DNA of 64,000 bases from Streptomyces sp. TP-A0356 (GCF_001417775.1 NZ_BBZJ01000025.1:1-64000); one strand, 5' to 3'; shown: positions 37,608 through 46,142, counted from the first letter of the stretch. The notes: a model not told the origin generated them from the sequence alone. A program made the numbers and translations.

Positions 37608-38393
37608 ATGACGAGTAGTGTTCCCGGTGTGCTGGCAGAACGACGACATCAACTCATCCTGCGGGCCCTGCGCTCCGGCGGCCCCGCGGCCGTGACCGAT
37701 CTCTCCGAGCAGCTGGGGGTGAGCCCCGCCACCATCCGGCGCGACCTGGTCAAACTGGAGGAGGAGGGCCTGCTCACCCGGGTGCACGGCGGCGCCGTGG
37801 CCGACGAGGGCGACCAGCCCTTCGCCGAGGTCGCCGAGGTGCGCGTGCCGGAGAAGGACGCCATAGCGGTGCGGGCCGCGGCGATGATCACGGACGGTCA
37901 GTCGGTGCTGCTGGACATCGGCACGACCGCCTACCGTCTGGCTCGGCAGCTGCACGGCCGCCGGCTCACCGTGATCACCAGCAACCTGGTGGTCTACGAG
38001 GAACTCGCCGACGACGAGGGCATCGAACTGGTGCTGCTCGGCGGCATGGTCCGCCGCGAGTACCGCTCCCTGGTCGGCTTCCTCACCGAGGACAACCTGC
38101 GCCAGCTGCACGCCGACTGGCTCTTCCTCGGCACCAGCGGGGTGCGGCCGGGTGGGCAGGTGATGGACACGACGGTCGTCGAGGTGCCGGTCAAGCGGGC
38201 CATGATCAGGGCGAGCGACAGGGTCGTCCTGCTCGCCGACTCGGCGAAGTTCCCGGGTACCGGGATGGCGAAGGTCTGCGGCCCCGAGGAACTGGACGTG
38301 GTGGTGACGGACCGGCTCGTGGACGCGACGACCCGGCCTTCGCTGGAGGAGGCGGGCGTCGAGGTGATCGTGGCAGGAGAGGTGCGGGCGTGA
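37608..38393 (+). CDS. DeoR/GlpR-family transcriptional regulator
   Basis: 261 residues from the ATG at 37608 with GGAG about 10 bases ahead; a TTG at 37602 is also in frame. The N-terminal HTH reads RRHQLILRALRSGGPAAVTD and LSEQLGVSPATIRRDLVKLE, the DeoR signature. The C-terminal DeoRC sugar-phosphate-sensing domain has LLDIGTTAYRLARQL, LLGGMVRREYRSLVG and LLADSAKFPG with TDRLVD. It likely represses the adjacent glycosidase genes until a phosphosugar binds. It overlaps the GH4 gene by 4 bases (GTGA). Confidence 0.9.
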   Translation: MTSSVPGVLAERRHQLILRALRSGGPAAVTDLSEQLGVSPATIRRDLVKLEEEGLLTRVHGGAVADEGDQPFAEVAEVRVPEKDAIAVRAAAMITDGQSVLLDIGTTAYRLARQLHGRRLTVITSNLVVYEELADDEGIELVLLGGMVRREYRSLVGFLTEDNLRQLHADWLFLGTSGVRPGGQVMDTTVVEVPVKRAMIRASDRVVLLADSAKFPGTGMAKVCGPEELDVVVTDRLVDATTRPSLEEAGVEVIVAGEVRA

Positions 38394-39730
38394 AGCTGAC
38401 GATTCTGGGCGGCGGCGGGTTCCGGGTGCCGCTCGTGTACGGGGCGCTCCTCGGGGACCGCGCCGAGGGGCGGGTCACCCGGGTCGTACTGCACGACCTG
38501 GACGCGGAGCGGCTGGCCGCGGTGACCCGCGTGCTGGCCGAACAGGCCGCGCACATCCCCGACGCGCCCGAGGTGAGCGCCACCACCGACCTCGACGAGG
38601 CGCTGCGCGGCGCCGACTTCGTCTTCTCCGCGATCCGCGTCGGCGGTCTCGAAGGGCGGGCGAACGACGAGCGGGTGGCACTCGCGGAGGGCGTTCTCGG
38701 GCAGGAGACGGTCGGCGCCGGCGGCATCGCCTACGGCCTGCGGACCGTGCCCGTCGCCGTCGACATCGCCCGACGGGTGGCCCTTCTGGCCCCCGAGGCG
38801 TGGGTCATCAACTTCACCAACCCGGCCGGCCTCGTCACCGAGGCCATGTCCCGCCACCTCGGCGACCGCGTCATCGGCATCTGCGACTCGCCGGTCGGCC
38901 TCGGCCGCCGGATCGCGCGCGTGCTGGGCGTCGCGAACCCGCGCGAGACCTTCATCGACTACGTCGGACTCAACCACCTGGGCTGGGTGCGCCGCCTGCG
39001 CGTCTCGGGCCGCGACGAACTCCCGCGGCTGCTCGCCGACCCGGAGCTGCTCGGGTCCTTCGAGGAGGGCAAGCTCTTCGGGCCCGAGTGGCTGCAGTCC
39101 CTGGGCGCGATCCCGAACGAGTATCTGCACTACTACTACTTCAACCGCGAGGCCGTCCGCGCCTACCGCGAGGCCGAGAAGACCCGCGGCGCCTTCCTGC
39201 GCGACCAGCAGGCCCGCTTCTATCGGGACGTCAAGCGCCCGGACGCCGAAGCCCTGGCGGTCTGGGAACGCACCCGGGCCGAGCGCGAGGCCACGTACAT
39301 GGCCGAGAACCGGGAGACGGCGGGCGCGGGCGAACGCGACGCCGACGACCTCTCCGGCGGTTACGAGAAGGTCGCCCTCGCCCTGATGCGGGCCATCGCG
39401 CGGGACGAGCGCACGACCCTGATCCTCAACGTGCGCAACCGCAGCACCCTGTCGGTCCTCGACTCCGAGGCCGTCATCGAGGTCCCGTGCCTGGTCGACG
39501 CCAACGGCGCGCACCCGGTCGCGGTCGACCCGCTGCCCGACCACGCCACCGGTCTGGTCTGCGCGGTGAAGGCGGTCGAGCGCGAGGTGCTGTCCGCGGC
39601 CGAGTCCGGCTCCCGTGCGACGGCGGTGAAGGCCTTCGCCCTGCATCCGCTCGTCGACTCCGTGAACGTCGCCCGCAGACTGGTGGACGGATACTCCGCG
39701 GTCCACCCCGGCTTGGCGTACCTTGAGTAA
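38390..39730 (+). CDS. GH4-family NAD-dependent glycosidase (6-phospho-beta-glucosidase type)
   Basis: 446 residues; GTG start inside the DeoR stop. GH4 enzymes use NAD+ and Mn2+ in an oxidation-elimination mechanism. The dinucleotide loop is ILGGGGFRVPLVYGAL, with VINFTNPAGLVTEAM, the metal-binding cysteine in GICDSPVGLGRRIA and histidine in YVGLNHLGWVRRL. FSAIRVGGLEGRANDERVAL is also typical. Substrates are usually 6-phospho-beta-glucosides or similar phosphosugars in the cytoplasm. Intact, unlike the two glycosidase genes on either side. It is probably controlled by the co-transcribed DeoR protein. Confidence 0.88.
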   Translation: MKLTILGGGGFRVPLVYGALLGDRAEGRVTRVVLHDLDAERLAAVTRVLAEQAAHIPDAPEVSATTDLDEALRGADFVFSAIRVGGLEGRANDERVALAEGVLGQETVGAGGIAYGLRTVPVAVDIARRVALLAPEAWVINFTNPAGLVTEAMSRHLGDRVIGICDSPVGLGRRIARVLGVANPRETFIDYVGLNHLGWVRRLRVSGRDELPRLLADPELLGSFEEGKLFGPEWLQSLGAIPNEYLHYYYFNREAVRAYREAEKTRGAFLRDQQARFYRDVKRPDAEALAVWERTRAEREATYMAENRETAGAGERDADDLSGGYEKVALALMRAIARDERTTLILNVRNRSTLSVLDSEAVIEVPCLVDANGAHPVAVDPLPDHATGLVCAVKAVEREVLSAAESGSRATAVKAFALHPLVDSVNVARRLVDGYSAVHPGLAYLE

Positions 39731-39740
39731 GCGCTTTCTC
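39725..39740. promoter_or_regulatory. LacI-type palindrome GAGTAAGCGCTTTCTC
   Basis: Symmetrical at 14 of 16 positions and centred on GCGC. It overlaps the GH4 stop and lies 20 bases before the ATG of the alpha-mannosidase remnant. It resembles LacI-family operators and is probably the surviving control site of that dead gene. Confidence 0.5.
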
Positions 39741-39760
39741 CCCTTTCCCTGCAGACTTCC

Positions 39761-40517
39761 ATGCACGACGAACGCCGCCGGATCGAGGAGCGCGTCGAGC
39801 GCGTCCACAACCAGCGCATCAAGCCCGCGATCTATGCCGCCTCCGTGCGCCTTCCCCGTGGACATCGGGGCCCCGCACTCCTCCGCCGAGATCCAGTTCG
39901 GCCATGTCCAGCGGCCCACCCACACCAACACCAGCTGGGAGGCGGCCCGCTTCGAGGTCTACGGCCACCGCTGGGTGCACATCGGCGAGCCCGGCTACGG
40001 CGTCGCGGTGATCAACGACTCCACCTACGGCCACGACGTGTCCCGTACGGTCCGCGAGGACGGGGGTACGACGACCACGGTCCGCCTCAGCCTCGTCCGC
40101 GCCCCCCGCGTCCCGGACCCGGAGGCCGACCAGGGCAGGCACCGCTTCACCTACGCGCTGCTGCCCGGGGCCGGCGTCGAGGACGCGGTCGCCGAGGGCT
40201 ATGCCCTCAACCTGCCGCTGCGCGTGGCGGACGCGGCGGGCGCGCCCGGGCCCGTCGTCTCCGTGCAGGGCGAGGGCGTGACCGTGGAGGCGGTGAAGCT
40301 CGCCGACGACGAGTCCGGCGATGTCGTGGTGCGGTTGTACGAGTCCCGCGGTGGCCGCGCCACCGGGGTGCTGACCACCGGCTTCCCGCTCGTGGAGGCC
40401 GGGATCACGGACCTCCTGGAGCGTCCGCTGGCGTCGGCGGCGACGGACGGGGACGGCGTCGCCGTGACGCTGCGGCCGTTCGAGGTGCAGACGCTGCGCC
40501 TGTCGCGCCGCTCGTAG
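39761..40517 (+). pseudogene. Alpha-mannosidase (GH38), internally deleted
   Basis: The first 30 codons (MHDERRRIEERVERVHNQRI then KPAIYAASV) match the normal N-terminus of streptomycete GH38 alpha-mannosidases. At about 39846-39856 the reading frame shifts and the sequence continues as the C-terminal beta domain of the same family (FPVDIGAPHSSAEIQFGHVQ, THTNTSWEAARFEVYGHRWV, GVAVINDSTYGHDVSR, LRPFEVQTLRLSRRS). About 700 residues, including the zinc-binding catalytic domain, are missing between them. A single large deletion with frame change explains this; the product cannot be active. Confidence 0.8.
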
Positions 40518-40524
40518 CACGCGG

Positions 40525-40558
40525 AGGGGCGCCCGGCCGCAATGGGCCGGGCGCCCCT
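40525..40558. terminator. Strong bidirectional hairpin between mannosidase remnant and chitinase
   Basis: AGGGGCGCCCGGCC (40525-40538), loop GCAATG, GGCCGGGCGCCCCT (40545-40558): a perfect 14-bp stem located between two convergent stops. Confidence 0.85.
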
Positions 40559-40571
40559 GTCTGGGCGTCGC

Positions 40572-42257
40572 TCAGCCGGTGAACCCGGCCGTGATGGAAG
40601 TGAACTGCCAGTTGTTCTGGCTGATGCCCGAGCAGTTGCTCACCACGCCGCCGCCCGCGCAGGGCCGGTCGCGGTTGACCGACCAGAAGGCGAGCCGGGC
40701 GATGTGGTGCGCGTTCGCCCAGTCGCGGATCTGGGTCCAGATCGCCGGGGTGGTGTTCTCCTGCTGGTCGGACAGGCCGTTCATGCCGGAGATGCCGATG
40801 TGGGAGTAGGCCGTGGCGTCGTCCCAGCCGAAGGTCGACTTCAGCTTGGCCTTGAGGCCCTCGGCGGCGCCCACGGTGTTGCCGTACATGTCCGAGCCGC
40901 CGCCGAAGTCGAACGGCATGATCGTGAAGACGTCGATGTTGGCGTTCAGTGACTGCGCCTGCTCGATCAGCCGGTTGCCGTAGTAGGTCGGGCCGGTGGT
41001 GGAGGTGCCGAAGGTGACGATCGTCCTCAGGCCCGGGTTGTTCGCCTTGACGGTCTTCAGCGCGGTCAGGATCTTCGCCTGCACGGCCTCGTTCTCGAAC
41101 TCGTCCGTGTTCTCGATGTCCATGTCGATGGCCTTGAGACCGTAGGCGTCGATCACCTTCTGCAGCGCCCCGGCCAGCGCGGTCGCCGAGGAGCAGTTGG
41201 CGCCGAGCTTGCTGCCCTGCCAGCCGCCGAACGACGGGACGACGTCACCGCCCGCGGAGCGGATCTGGTTGATGACGGTCTGGTCGGTGCCCCCGGTCAG
41301 CGGCCGGTTGCCGTCCCAGGCCGGGTTGCAGCCGCCGGAGTCCAGCATGAACGCCATCGTGTACCACTTGATGCCGGTCGCGCTCATCACCGAGGTCGCG
41401 CTCGGCGGATCGCCCCAGCCGAGGTAGAGATAGGGGGCGGCCTGCTTGAACCCGTTGCCGCCGCCGCTGCCCGCGTTCGTCGTGACGGTCACCGCGTTGG
41501 AGGCCGCCGAGACGTTCCCGGCCGCGTCGCGTGCCTTGACGGTGAAGGTGTAGCTCGTGCTCGGCGATAGCCCGCTGACCGTCGCGGTCGTGCCGGAGAC
41601 ACTGAGCACCTGGCTGGAACCGCTGTAGATGTCGTACGCGGTCACCCCGACGTTGTCGGTCGCCGCCGACCACGACAGCGAGACGCTGGACGAGGTCTTG
41701 CCGGTGGAGGTCAGGTTCGTCGGCGCGGTCGGCGGCTGGGTGTCCGAGCCGCCACCGCCGCCCGGCCCGTCGAGGCTGATGTCGTCCGCGTAGTAGGTGC
41801 CCTGCGCGTACCAGCCGTGGACGTAGACGGTGGCGCTGGTCTGCGAGGCGCCGGTCGTGAAGGACACCGACAGCTGACTGTACGCGGACGGGGACGTCGT
41901 CCAGGTCGAGGCGCCGCCGTTCACGCCGAGGTAGACATAGCTGCCACGGACCCAGCCGCTGAGCGTGTACGCCGTGTTGGGCTGGACCGGGACGGTCTGG
42001 CTGCACTGCGCGTTGTCGCTCGAACTCGCGGCGCCCGCAAGGGCCTTGGAGCCGCTGTGGACAGGGCTGGAGACGACCGAGCCCAGATTGCCGGTGCAGG
42101 ACCAGGGCGAGAGGCCGCCCGACTCGAAGCCGGGGTTGGACAGGATGTTGGCCGCGTGGGCGGTCCCGGGGAGGGCGACCGCCCCGGCCAGGGCGAGGGC
42201 GGCGGAGCCCATGAGCGCGAAGAAGGCACGTCTGGAACGTCTGAGAAGTGTGCGCAC
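40572..42257 (-). CDS. Secreted GH18 chitinase with N-terminal CBM and FnIII domains
   Basis: 561 residues from a GTG at 42257 with GGGAG ahead. A signal peptide spans about 1-36 (RTLLRRSRRAFFALMG start, TAHA-A cleavage). Domain order: a carbohydrate-binding beta-sandwich at about 37-165 (NILSNPGFESGGLSPWSCTG), a fibronectin III module at about 175-262, then the GH18 barrel. The catalytic motif is KAIDMDIEN (Asp378, Asp380, Glu382). It hydrolyses chitin outside the cell. The architecture resembles ChiC/ChiD-type streptomycete chitinases. Two inverted operator-like elements lie 70-120 bases upstream, a likely DasR-type control region. Confidence 0.92.
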   Translation of the reverse strand: MRTLLRRSRRAFFALMGSAALALAGAVALPGTAHAANILSNPGFESGGLSPWSCTGNLGSVVSSPVHSGSKALAGAASSSDNAQCSQTVPVQPNTAYTLSGWVRGSYVYLGVNGGASTWTTSPSAYSQLSVSFTTGASQTSATVYVHGWYAQGTYYADDISLDGPGGGGGSDTQPPTAPTNLTSTGKTSSSVSLSWSAATDNVGVTAYDIYSGSSQVLSVSGTTATVSGLSPSTSYTFTVKARDAAGNVSAASNAVTVTTNAGSGGGNGFKQAAPYLYLGWGDPPSATSVMSATGIKWYTMAFMLDSGGCNPAWDGNRPLTGGTDQTVINQIRSAGGDVVPSFGGWQGSKLGANCSSATALAGALQKVIDAYGLKAIDMDIENTDEFENEAVQAKILTALKTVKANNPGLRTIVTFGTSTTGPTYYGNRLIEQAQSLNANIDVFTIMPFDFGGGSDMYGNTVGAAEGLKAKLKSTFGWDDATAYSHIGISGMNGLSDQQENTTPAIWTQIRDWANAHHIARLAFWSVNRDRPCAGGGVVSNCSGISQNNWQFTSITAGFTG

Positions 42258-42326
42258 GCGATCTCCCTGAAGGAAAGGTGGGGTTCGGGGAGTGCTGGGG
42301 AGTACAGGAGGGTGCGCAACCAAGTT

Positions 42327-42376
42327 GGTATGGACCAATCCTGGTGTCAAGGCTTCAGGGGGAATTGGTCCATACC
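42327..42376. promoter_or_regulatory. 13-bp inverted repeat upstream of chitinase (candidate DasR or chitinase box)
   Basis: GGTATGGACCAAT (42327-42339) and ATTGGTCCATACC (42364-42376) are exact reverse complements 24 bases apart. Each arm with its flank is itself a near-palindrome (TTGGTATGGACCAA). The TGGT...ACCA pattern resembles DasR sites and the classical TGGTCCAGACCT repeats of chitinase promoters. It lies 70-120 bases upstream of the chitinase start. Confidence 0.65.
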
Positions 42377-42390
42377 GGTGGGCGAAAGGC

Positions 42391-43518
42391 CTACAGAGGC
42401 AGAGCCTCCGCCGCCGCGACCCCGACGGAGTCGACCGGCACCGCGGGCCGCACCGGCGCCTGCTCCAACTCGTCCACCCTCTGCTGCGGCAGCGCAACGG
42501 CACGCACGGGACGCGGCCCCGACACGACCGTGTAGTCCGTGCCCAGGAACGGCGGCACCACCTCCCCCGGATCCTCGCCGAGCGCCAACTGCACAGCGGC
42601 CCACGGCGCGTTGATCCCGCACAGGGACAGCTGGTGCAGTCCGCCCGCCGGGCGGGTGTTGACGTCGAGGAGCATCGGCTCCTCGCCGTACATCCGGAAC
42701 TGGATGTTGGAGAGGTAGTGCAGTCCGAAGCCCTCCGCCAGCCGCCTGGCCGGCTCCAGCCACTGCTCGTGCAGCGTGAAGCCCCGGCGTCGGCCGTTCT
42801 TGGTGCGGCCCACCGCCATACGGATCCGGTTGTCTGGCCCGGTCAGGCAGTCCACCGAGACCTCGGGTTCCTCCAGACGCGGCATCACCAGCCAGTCGAC
42901 GGGCTCGTCGGCCTCGCGCACCGCCTGGACGACCAGGTCGAGCGGCACGTACGGGCCCGGGAAGCCGCTCAGGTGCACGAGCGAGAAGGGGGCTCGCGTG
43001 ATGATGCGGAAACCGACGCCGCCCGCACCCACCGCCGGCTTGAAGCACGCCTTGTCCCCCGCGGCCTCCAACTCCTCGACAGCGGCGAGGAGTTCGGCCT
43101 CGTTCGTGACCCGCCACCACGCCGGCACCTGGACGCCGATCGACTGCGCCGCATGGTAGGCCGTCGCCTTGTCCTGGAAGACCGCCACCGCTTCGGCGGA
43201 CGGCGCCAGCAGCGCCGTACCGGCCGCCTCGAACTCGGCGCGGTGCGCGACGATCGCCTCCTGGTGCTGACGGGGCACGAACACATCGATGCCTCGGCGC
43301 GCGCACTGATCGAGTGCGTACTCCACGTACGCGGCCGGGGACAGGCCCTCCGGTTCCAGGTCGGCGGTGTCCGCCGCGGCCAGGACGGGGGAGTCGGGGT
43401 CGCCGTGCGTGGCATGGATCTCGACGGCCCGGTCGCTGGGATTTCTCCGCAACTGATCCACGAAGAACACGTTCTCCGCGTACGTGCGGTTGAGCCAGAC
43501 GCGTACGCGAGAGAACAT
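42391..43518 (-). CDS. ATP-grasp domain protein (carbamoyl-phosphate-synthase-like)
   Basis: 375 residues, ATG at 43518. It has an N-terminal pre-ATP-grasp region (about 1-110), then ATP-grasp features: DKATAYHAAQSIGVQVPAWW, the lysine and glycine loop in DKACFKPAVGAGGVGFRII, the strand MPRLEEPEVSVDCLTG, and the metal-binding pair around NIQFRMYGEEPMLLDVNTRP. Such proteins join a carboxylate to an amine using ATP; relatives act in peptide-like metabolite assembly. No partner biosynthetic gene is adjacent, so the substrate is unknown. Its stop lies beside the chitinase control region. Confidence 0.8.
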   Translation of the reverse strand: MFSRVRVWLNRTYAENVFFVDQLRRNPSDRAVEIHATHGDPDSPVLAAADTADLEPEGLSPAAYVEYALDQCARRGIDVFVPRQHQEAIVAHRAEFEAAGTALLAPSAEAVAVFQDKATAYHAAQSIGVQVPAWWRVTNEAELLAAVEELEAAGDKACFKPAVGAGGVGFRIITRAPFSLVHLSGFPGPYVPLDLVVQAVREADEPVDWLVMPRLEEPEVSVDCLTGPDNRIRMAVGRTKNGRRRGFTLHEQWLEPARRLAEGFGLHYLSNIQFRMYGEEPMLLDVNTRPAGGLHQLSLCGINAPWAAVQLALGEDPGEVVPPFLGTDYTVVSGPRPVRAVALPQQRVDELEQAPVRPAVPVDSVGVAAAEALPL

Positions 43519-43847
43519 GCAGGCCGCCTTTCAGGGGATGCGGGCAGGGCGGAGCAGGCCGTGCCCGGCCAGGGTAGGGGGAGGTAACACCAGACCGCCG
43601 TACACGGACGATCGTCGGTGGCGGATGTGTTGGGGCGATCATAGGCCCTCGCGGGTGCTCTCACTGCTACTCGCGTGTAACGGATTCCCCCCCGACCTTG
43701 TTGAAGCGGCGGGGTCGTATTCGAGACGATCCCACCGCGAGATCCGGCTGCTTCCCAAGGTGTCCGTGTGGCTGCCGCGGGTCGCTCTTGTCCGCCGGCC
43801 ACCCGATGTGTTCTTGTGTTCCCATCCGGTTCTTGAAAGGGGCGACG
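43519..43847. other. Divergent intergenic region, 329 bases
   Basis: Lies between the ATP-grasp gene (leftward) and the metallophosphoesterase gene (rightward) and should hold both promoters. No clear palindrome or small gene was seen. Open frames here lack coding character. Confidence 0.4.
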
Positions 43848-44756
43848 GTGGAGTCGACGGACGGCCGTGGACGACTGCTCGCCATCAGCGACCTGCACAT
43901 CGGATATCCGGAGAACCGCGCCCTCGTCGAGCGGATGCGACCCACATCGGACGAGGACTGGCTGCTGGTCGCCGGTGACGTGGCCGAGACGGTGGCCGAC
44001 ATCCACTGGGCCCTGGAACTGCTCGCCGGGCGATTCCGCAAGGTGATCTGGGCGCCCGGCAACCACGAGCTGTGGACCCACCAGCGGGACACCGTCACCC
44101 TGCGCGGTGTGGAGCGGTACGAGCACCTGGTCGCCATGTGCCGGAAGCTGGGCGTGACCACCCCCGAGGACCCCTACCCGGTCTGGGAGGGTCCGGGCGG
44201 CCCGGTTGCCGTCGCGCCCCTGTTCCTGCTCTACGACTACTCGTTCCTGCCGCAGGGTTGTACGACCAAGGACCAGGGGCTGGAGTACGCGCACGGCACC
44301 GGGATCGTGTGCACCGACGAGTATCTGCTGCACCCCGACCCCTACCCGAGCCGCGAGGCATGGTGCCGCGCCCGGGTCGCCGAGACGGAGCGCAGACTGG
44401 AGGAGATCCCCGCCGATCTCTCCACGGTGCTGGTGAACCACTATCCGCTGGACCGCCACCCGACGGACATCCTGCGCTACCCGGAGTTCGCCATGTGGTG
44501 CGGCACCCGGCTGACCGCGGACTGGCACCGCCGTTTCCGGGTCGCCTGCATGGTCTACGGTCATCTGCACATCCCGCGGACCACCCACCACGAGGGCGTC
44601 CGCTTCGAAGAGGTGTCGGTGGGCTACCCCCGCGAATGGCGCCCGCGCGCGGAGCCGCCCGGGAGGCTGCGCCGCATTCTGCCGATGGAGGTCCAAGCAG
44701 GTGATCGAGGAGCTGCTCCCGGGGGCGGTCGCGGTCGTGGAGGCGTACGACGGTGA
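43848..44756 (+). CDS. Cytoplasmic metallophosphoesterase
   Basis: 302 residues from a GTG at 43848 with AAAGGGG upstream; longer upstream starts lack conservation. The calcineurin-like metal motifs are LLAISDLHIGYPENR, LLVAGDVAETV, WAPGNHELW, VLVNHYPL and VYGHLHIPRTTHH, a complete set. It has no signal peptide. Its last 56 bases overlap the phosphopantetheinyl transferase gene in another frame, so the two are tightly coupled. Pairing of this phosphoesterase type with a Sfp-like transferase recurs in streptomycetes as I recall. A role in phosphopantetheine or CoA metabolism is plausible but unproven. Confidence 0.85.
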   Translation: MESTDGRGRLLAISDLHIGYPENRALVERMRPTSDEDWLLVAGDVAETVADIHWALELLAGRFRKVIWAPGNHELWTHQRDTVTLRGVERYEHLVAMCRKLGVTTPEDPYPVWEGPGGPVAVAPLFLLYDYSFLPQGCTTKDQGLEYAHGTGIVCTDEYLLHPDPYPSREAWCRARVAETERRLEEIPADLSTVLVNHYPLDRHPTDILRYPEFAMWCGTRLTADWHRRFRVACMVYGHLHIPRTTHHEGVRFEEVSVGYPREWRPRAEPPGRLRRILPMEVQAGDRGAAPGGGRGRGGVRR

Positions 44757-45384
44757 CGCGCTCGGCGACGGCGTCTCCCTCTACCCCGAGGAAGAGGCGG
44801 TCATAGCGCAGGCCGTCGAGAAGCGGCGCAGGGAGTTCACCGCCGTACGGGCCTGCGCACGGCAGGCCATGGAGAAGCTCGGCGTGCCGCCGCAACCCGT
44901 CCTGCCCGGCGAGCGCGGCGCACCGCGCTGGCCGGACGGGCTGATCGGCAGCATGACGCACTGTGCCGGGTACTGCGCCGCGGCCCTGGTCCCGGCCGGT
45001 GACCTCGTCTCGCTCGGCATCGACGCGGAGCCCCACGACCGGCTGCCGGAGGGCGTCCTGGAGGCGGTGGCCCTGCCCACCGAGCAGACCCGGCTGCGGG
45101 GCCTGGCCCGGAGCCATCCGTCCATCCACTGGGACCGGCTGCTGTTCAGCGCCAAGGAGTCCGTCTACAAGTCGTGGTTCCCCCTGACCGGGAAGTGGCT
45201 CGACTTCCTGGAGGCGGACATAGAGATCGACCCGGGCGCCGCCACGGATGTCTCCGGCGGCTTCCGGGCGCGGCTGCTGGTGCCGGGCCCACTGGTCGAC
45301 GGCCGCCGCATCAAGGCCTTCGACGGCCGCTGGACCGTGCTGCGAGGGCTGGCCGCGACGGCCGTCGTCGTACCCCGTCCCTGA
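44701..45384 (+). CDS. 4'-phosphopantetheinyl transferase, EntD/Sfp-type
   Basis: 227 residues; GTG at 44701 with GGAGG 9 bases upstream, inside the metallophosphoesterase gene. Family motifs are complete: RAC-AR-A-LG region (VRACARQAMEKLGVPPQPV), GSMTHCAGYCAAAL, the Mg-binding GIDAEP (Asp108, Glu110) and FSAKESVYKSW (Lys152, Glu153). It moves the phosphopantetheine arm from CoA onto carrier-protein serines, activating polyketide and nonribosomal peptide synthases. The EntD-like form often serves the whole genome, so it may act on clusters elsewhere. Confidence 0.92.
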   Translation: MIEELLPGAVAVVEAYDGDALGDGVSLYPEEEAVIAQAVEKRRREFTAVRACARQAMEKLGVPPQPVLPGERGAPRWPDGLIGSMTHCAGYCAAALVPAGDLVSLGIDAEPHDRLPEGVLEAVALPTEQTRLRGLARSHPSIHWDRLLFSAKESVYKSWFPLTGKWLDFLEADIEIDPGAATDVSGGFRARLLVPGPLVDGRRIKAFDGRWTVLRGLAATAVVVPRP

Positions 45385-45394
45385 GCGTCGTCCT

Positions 45395-45417
45395 CCTAGG
45401 ACCCTAGGACCCTAGGG
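45395..45417. repeat. CCTAGGACC tandem repeat, possible terminator
   Basis: Three head-to-tail CCTAGG units spaced by ACC (9-base period) lie between the convergent transferase and the small gene, and they include the latter's TAG stop. Each CCTAGG is self-complementary, so alternative hairpins can form. Confidence 0.4.
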
Positions 45418-45633
45418 ACACCACTGCGCGCACAAGCGGAAGAACTCCTCCTCGGTGCCCCTGAGTCCCGCCTGTGCCAGGGTCCGGTCCGCCTCGGCCA
45501 GGACCGCGGTCGGGACCACGGGTGGTCGGTGCCCGTCCGGCGGGCCGTCGAACGCCGCTCGTACGGTGTGCAGGAGGCGCAGGTAGGCCTGCACGGCGGC
45601 GCGTTGACGGTCGGTCAGTACGGCGGTCGGCAT
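45412..45633 (-). CDS. Small hypothetical protein
   Basis: 73 residues; ATG at 45633 with GGGGAGA about 9 bases upstream. It is predicted helical: TDRQRAAVQAYLRLLHTVRA, then a Pro-rich loop, then VLAEADRTLAQAGLRGTEEE and a terminal FFRLCAQWCP. No signal peptide or known domain. I recognise similar short proteins in streptomycetes but know no function. Convergent with the phosphopantetheinyl transferase gene; its stop lies in the CCTAGG repeat. Confidence 0.6.
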   Translation of the reverse strand: MPTAVLTDRQRAAVQAYLRLLHTVRAAFDGPPDGHRPPVVPTAVLAEADRTLAQAGLRGTEEEFFRLCAQWCP

Positions 45634-45835
45634 CGGTCGGCTCTCCCCGGGTCGGCCGGGCGACGGGCGTCGCGCGGCGGTAGGTGCACGGCATGCGCCC
45701 GGTGCGCGGACAGTCGCCGCGCGCATCCCTGGCGCACCTCCAGCTTGCCGTCCGCCACTGACAATGCGGCCTCGCTACCCGCGGGTTCGCCCGCTTAGCG
45801 CAGGCGAAACCTCCTTGAAATCCCTTGGTGGACAA

Positions 45836-46142
45836 CGGTCCTACGTGGGGCACTGGCTGCGCGGCGGGGTCGCGATGCAGTTCGCCCACCAGTTCCCCGA
45901 GGGTACCGAGCGGCTGATCCTGGTCAGCGCCCCAGGAGTGGGCCGGGAGGTCAATCCGGTGCTGCGGGCCGTCTCCCTGCCCGGGGCGCACCTGGTGCTC
46001 TCCACCCTCCGCCTGCCCGGCATGCGCCTCCAAGTCGCCCTGTTCGCCCATCTCATGAGGCTGCTGGACACCGACCTGGGACAGGACGCGGTGGAGTTGC
46101 TGACGCTCATGGACGCGCTGCCGGACGTGACCTCCCGCAGTG
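45836..46142 (+). pseudogene. Alpha/beta-hydrolase fragment
   Basis: About 100 codons match the middle of an alpha/beta-hydrolase: RGGVAMQFAHQFPEGTERLI, LVSAPGVGREVNPVLRAVSL, GMRLQVALFAHLMRLLDTDL, ELLTLMDALPDVTSRSA. Both ends are missing, and no start codon belongs to it. The nucleophile elbow, normally G-H-S-L-G-G, reads G-H-W-L-R-G, so the catalytic serine is lost. Homology stops just before the convergent FAD monooxygenase gene. A dead fragment. Confidence 0.65.
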
